A stretch of 9,961 nucleotides of DNA from an uncultured Chlorobiaceae bacterium (GTDB lineage Bacteria; Bacteroidota; Chlorobiia; Chlorobiales; Chlorobiaceae): positions 1 to 9,961 of the forward strand of contig CAIXCO010000266.1 in the NCBI GenBank assembly GCA_903917955.1, read 5' to 3'. Each line of letters begins with the position of its first letter. Positions within the stretch are counted from its first letter, which is position 1. The notes under the pieces are model-generated. The model ran no database searches and had not been told where the DNA came from. It saw nothing but the letters and a program-made list of their open reading frames with translations. Positions 8,401 through 9,961 of the stretch are shown here, piece after piece. Position numbers and translations under genes: made by a program.

Positions 8401-8617
8401 GGTTGACGGCCAGGGGATAGGTGACCTGGTCTTCCACCACCTGTGGCGAACGGCCCGGATAGTCGGTAAAAACAATCACCTGGTTATCGGAGAGGTCAGG
8501 AATGGCATCAACCGGCGTTGTCGAGGCCGACCAGATTCCCCACAAGATGACAAGCCCGAAAACCATCAGGATGATGACCCGGTTGCGGGCGGAATAGTCG
8601 ATGATCTTCTCTATCAT
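5480..8617 (-). CDS. cusA: Heavy-metal RND efflux pump CusA (Cu/Ag type)
   Basis: Inner-membrane, proton-driven RND pump exporting Cu(I)/Ag(I) in a tripartite complex with CusB and an outer-membrane channel. The 1045 residues match the usual length (E. coli CusA has 1047). It begins with the typical N-terminal helix and a conserved periplasmic start (TPVDAIPDLSDNQV). The helix-4 signature around D403 and E410 (IGVLVDAGVIMVEN) is of the HME type. M566, M616 and M665 sit in the contexts LLYMP, PVSMFE and NMLSTG and align with the metal-binding M573, M623 and M672 of E. coli CusA. E932 and K974 match the proton-relay E939 and K984. This favours Cu/Ag over the Zn/Co/Cd CzcA type. The ATG at 8617 overlaps the cusB stop (ATGA), implying coupled translation. 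The stop codon lies in a heptamer repeat array. The gene is intact. Confidence 0.96.
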   Translation of the reverse strand: MIEKIIDYSARNRVIILMVFGLVILWGIWSASTTPVDAIPDLSDNQVIVFTDYPGRSPQVVEDQVTYPLAVNLQGLPQVRAVRASSAFGFSMIYVIFDDKADIYWARTRVLERLNYAASLLPSGVVPTLGPDGTGVGHVFWYTIEGKGYDLEQLRTLQDWFVRYQLNTVQGVAEVASIGGFVREYQIDLDPNKLFAYNIKVGKVMDAIKASNKDVGGKLIEQADAEYLIRGSGYVKSKADLENIVVGADMRGIPVYLRNLGTVQIGGAIRRGLLEINGMGEAVGGIVVMRYGENAKEVIDRVKLKITELEKGLPPGVKIRVSYDRSDLISRAIDTLKKNLLEESIVVSLIILLFLLHFRSALVIVLTLPIAVLIAFITMKLMGVSSNIMSLGGIAIAIGVLVDAGVIMVENCYRHLSELPAEEREAKRLEIVISSAKQVGRAIFFSLLIIVLSFVPVFMLEGQEGKLFHPLAFTKTFSMMGSAMIAITLVPVLMYYFMRGKMRPESANPVSTFFIRLYSPVIRWVLHWKKTTIGLNLVALAVAVPLFVNLGSEFMPPLDEGSLLYMPVTLPNVSITEAKRLIEVQDKIIMGVPEVEQVLGKVGRAETSTDPAPVSMFESIIILKPKELWRPNVKKADIVAELDSKLQQTGVRNGWTQPIINRINMLSTGVRTDLGVKIFGNDLNVLKELAIQAEAILKPIRGSADVVAERVTGGNYLDIDIDREAAARYGVSVGDIQDVIETALGGEMLSTAVEGRNRFPIRLRYLRDYRDNIPAIGRILVGSMDGAQVPLSLVTTLKISTGAPEINSEGGLLRSLVYLNVRGRDMGSFVTEAKQVLEQKLKLPAGYYVAWSGQWENQIRAKERLQVLIPLGMVIIFILLYFTFKSVLEASMVMLSVPFALVGGVYLVSALDYNLSVAVWVGFIALYGIAVETGVVMVIYLHEALDKKLLNGPCTEQDIEDAAFEGAVLRLRPKLMTVAVALLGLIPILWSTGTGADVMKPIAAPMIGGMISSAVHVLIMTPVIFVLMKKRDLKKGRLHHSGMKH

Positions 8618-9849
8618 TTCAATTGGGATTCGGAGTCAATGAGGTAGGCTCCGGAGACGGCAACCCTTTCGCCCTGCTTGATGCCGGAGAGAATCTGTAC
8701 TTTCTCACTGTTGCGTTGTCCGACCTCGACCTGACGCGACTCAAAGAGTCCCGGTGAGCGTTCAACCCAGACCACCTGCCGCTTTCCGGTATCAATGAGT
8801 GCGGTGAGTGGCACAACAATGGTCGATTGAAGGGGGATTTTGATACTGGCGTTGACAAACATCTCGGGCTTGAGTTTCATGCCGGGATTAGCCATCTCAA
8901 TGCGTGCCTTGAGGGTTCTTGTTTTGGGGTCGAGAAAGGGATAGAGAAAGGCAATGCGGCCGGTGAAGGTGCTTCCGGGAGAGGATTGTGAGCGGATCTC
9001 CACCTCTTGGCCGATCCGGATATTGGAAAATTCATTTTCGTAGAGCTCCAGCTCAACCCAGACCCGGGAGAGGTCGGCGATGTTGAAGAGCAGCTCTCCG
9101 GCAGCAACATATTGCCCCTGCTGCACCATCTTTTCGATGACGACGCCGGAGAAGGGGGAGGAGATTGTAAGCCTGCTTGCGGGTTTGCCGCTCTTTTCCA
9201 GCCATGCAATCTGGCTCTCGCTGACTCCCAACAGCCTCAGCCGCTCTTTGGCTGACTCCAGAAGCCCTTCGCCCTGTTGAACGATGGAGGGGAACGTTGA
9301 GCCCTTCAACTGGTCGCGGCTTTTGAGGGCCAGCAGATACTCCTCCTGGGCGGCTACAAGATCGGGGGAGTAGAGCTCTGCAACCGTGTTCCCTTTGCTC
9401 ACCATCGCCCCGACGCTGTTGACAAAGAGCTTGTCGATACGCCCGGCAACCCATGCGGTGACCCGCGCCTGTCGCGACTGGTCGTACTGCACAATACCGA
9501 CCGCGTTGATCTCCTTGTTCAGGCTCTCTGTTGCAGCTTCCGTGACCGCGACATTGGCCATCACCCTCTGGGCAGGGGAGAGGGAAACGTGCTCCACCTT
9601 TTGAGCAACGGCGGTGGAACTCTCCTGAATCTTTTTGATCAGCTCCATTCCGCAGATCGGGCAGAGACCAGGCTTCTCACGGATGATGAAGGGGTGCATG
9701 GAGCAGGTGTAGAGCTGTTTCGGCGCAATCGCTTTTGCGGCAGTTGCTTTGCCGGGCTGTTGCTGCTGCCAGAGGATCCAGCCGCCACCCGCAGCAATTG
9801 CAAGAAGAAGCGCCAGCAAAGGGATGAGAATTTTTTTGTTCAGGGTCAT
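8614..9849 (-). CDS. cusB: Membrane fusion protein CusB with Cys-rich heavy-metal-binding module
   Basis: Periplasmic adaptor linking CusA to the outer-membrane channel and delivering metal to the pump. The 411 residues start with an N-terminal hydrophobic anchor (about 7-27) with no lipobox cysteine. A heavy-metal-binding module follows at 45-72: YTCSMHP (C49, M51, H52), then PGLCPICGMEL (C63, C66, M68). The remaining layout is that of an RND adaptor: first half of the barrel-sandwich domain at about 128-160, a helical hairpin at about 160-225, second half at 226-260 (SPFSGVVIEKM), a beta-barrel at about 260-335, and a membrane-proximal domain to the C-terminus. The ATG at 9849 gives an orthodox anchor and lies 9 nt after the stop of the upstream gene; no clear Shine-Dalgarno site is seen. 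The stop overlaps the cusA start by 4 nt. Other divalent-metal adaptors carry similar modules, but the adjacent Cu/Ag-type pump supports CusB. Confidence 0.93.
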   Translation of the reverse strand: MTLNKKILIPLLALLLAIAAGGGWILWQQQQPGKATAAKAIAPKQLYTCSMHPFIIREKPGLCPICGMELIKKIQESSTAVAQKVEHVSLSPAQRVMANVAVTEAATESLNKEINAVGIVQYDQSRQARVTAWVAGRIDKLFVNSVGAMVSKGNTVAELYSPDLVAAQEEYLLALKSRDQLKGSTFPSIVQQGEGLLESAKERLRLLGVSESQIAWLEKSGKPASRLTISSPFSGVVIEKMVQQGQYVAAGELLFNIADLSRVWVELELYENEFSNIRIGQEVEIRSQSSPGSTFTGRIAFLYPFLDPKTRTLKARIEMANPGMKLKPEMFVNASIKIPLQSTIVVPLTALIDTGKRQVVWVERSPGLFESRQVEVGQRNSEKVQILSGIKQGERVAVSGAYLIDSESQLK

Positions 9850-9858
9850 GGTGTTTAT

Positions 9859-9961
9859 TTATCGTGATGAGGGCCCGGGTGTAGCCGTCAGATCGCTTCC
9901 GGTTGCCGCTTCAAGTTGCGCAAGCTTCATCATATACTCCGCCTGCGATTCATAGAGTTCC
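9859..9961 (-). CDS. C-terminal tail of an outer-membrane efflux channel (TolC/CusC family), 5' partial
   Basis: Only the last 33 codons are inside the window, ending in TAA at 9861-9859. The peptide ELYESQAEYMMKLAQLEAAT continues with GSDL and a short Pro/Ser-rich tail. The pattern of a heptad-like helix ending in LEAATG(S/T)DL is typical of the last periplasmic helix of TolC-family outer-membrane factors. Its position 9 nt before cusB, in the same direction, fits the channel subunit of the Cus exporter, so it is probably the cusC equivalent. The identification rests on a short fragment plus gene order. The rest of the gene, and any promoter for the operon, lies beyond the right edge. Confidence 0.72.
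   Translation of the reverse strand, partial: ELYESQAEYMMKLAQLEAATGSDLTATPGPSSR

Noticed and set aside
5480..8617. CzcA (Co/Zn/Cd) assignment for the RND pump
   Set aside because: The three CusA methionines are present in their expected contexts and the neighbours are copper proteins.
9053..9454. Minus-strand open frame within cusB in another frame
   Set aside because: Arg/Cys-rich translation overlapping the helical hairpin of CusB; no family resemblance.

Overview
The window holds two blocks of genes that converge near position 2750. The organism is Gram-negative: it encodes a tripartite RND exporter with an inner-membrane pump, a membrane fusion protein and an outer-membrane factor. The lineage cannot be fixed from this sequence. 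Coding is dense, base composition is moderate, and the minus-strand genes have no clear Shine-Dalgarno sites. That would suit a green sulfur bacterium or a relative (Chlorobi/Bacteroidota side), but this is a low-confidence inference.

Left block (1-2724, plus strand): one long signalling protein that runs off the left edge. It has a multi-pass membrane region built on three copies of a MxxNT(A/S)xxF motif, two PAS domains, a GAF domain and a complete HD-GYP domain. The predicted role is a membrane-anchored sensor that degrades cyclic di-GMP.

Right block (9961-2772, minus strand): a copper/silver export cassette in the order outer-membrane factor (only its C-terminal tail is in the window), cusB, cusA, a small secreted cupredoxin-like protein, and copA. 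The spacing is tight: 9 nt between the outer-membrane factor gene and cusB, a 4-nt ATGA overlap between cusB and cusA, about 80 nt between cusA and the cupredoxin gene, and 9 nt between the cupredoxin gene and copA. This suggests one polycistronic unit, possibly with a second entry point before the cupredoxin gene.

How the genes work together: CopA pumps Cu(I) from cytoplasm to periplasm. CusB captures periplasmic metal through an N-terminal Cys/Met/His module and passes it to CusA, which keeps the three-methionine site known from E. coli CusA and expels metal through the outer-membrane factor. The cupredoxin-like protein sits where a periplasmic carrier would be useful, and no CusF-like gene is visible in the window.

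The clearest non-coding feature is a run of four 7-nt repeats (NNNTCAG on the plus strand, 5456-5483) that contains the cusA stop codon. No RNA gene, CRISPR array, insertion sequence or metal-responsive regulator gene was seen, and no stretch longer than 300 bases lacks a gene.
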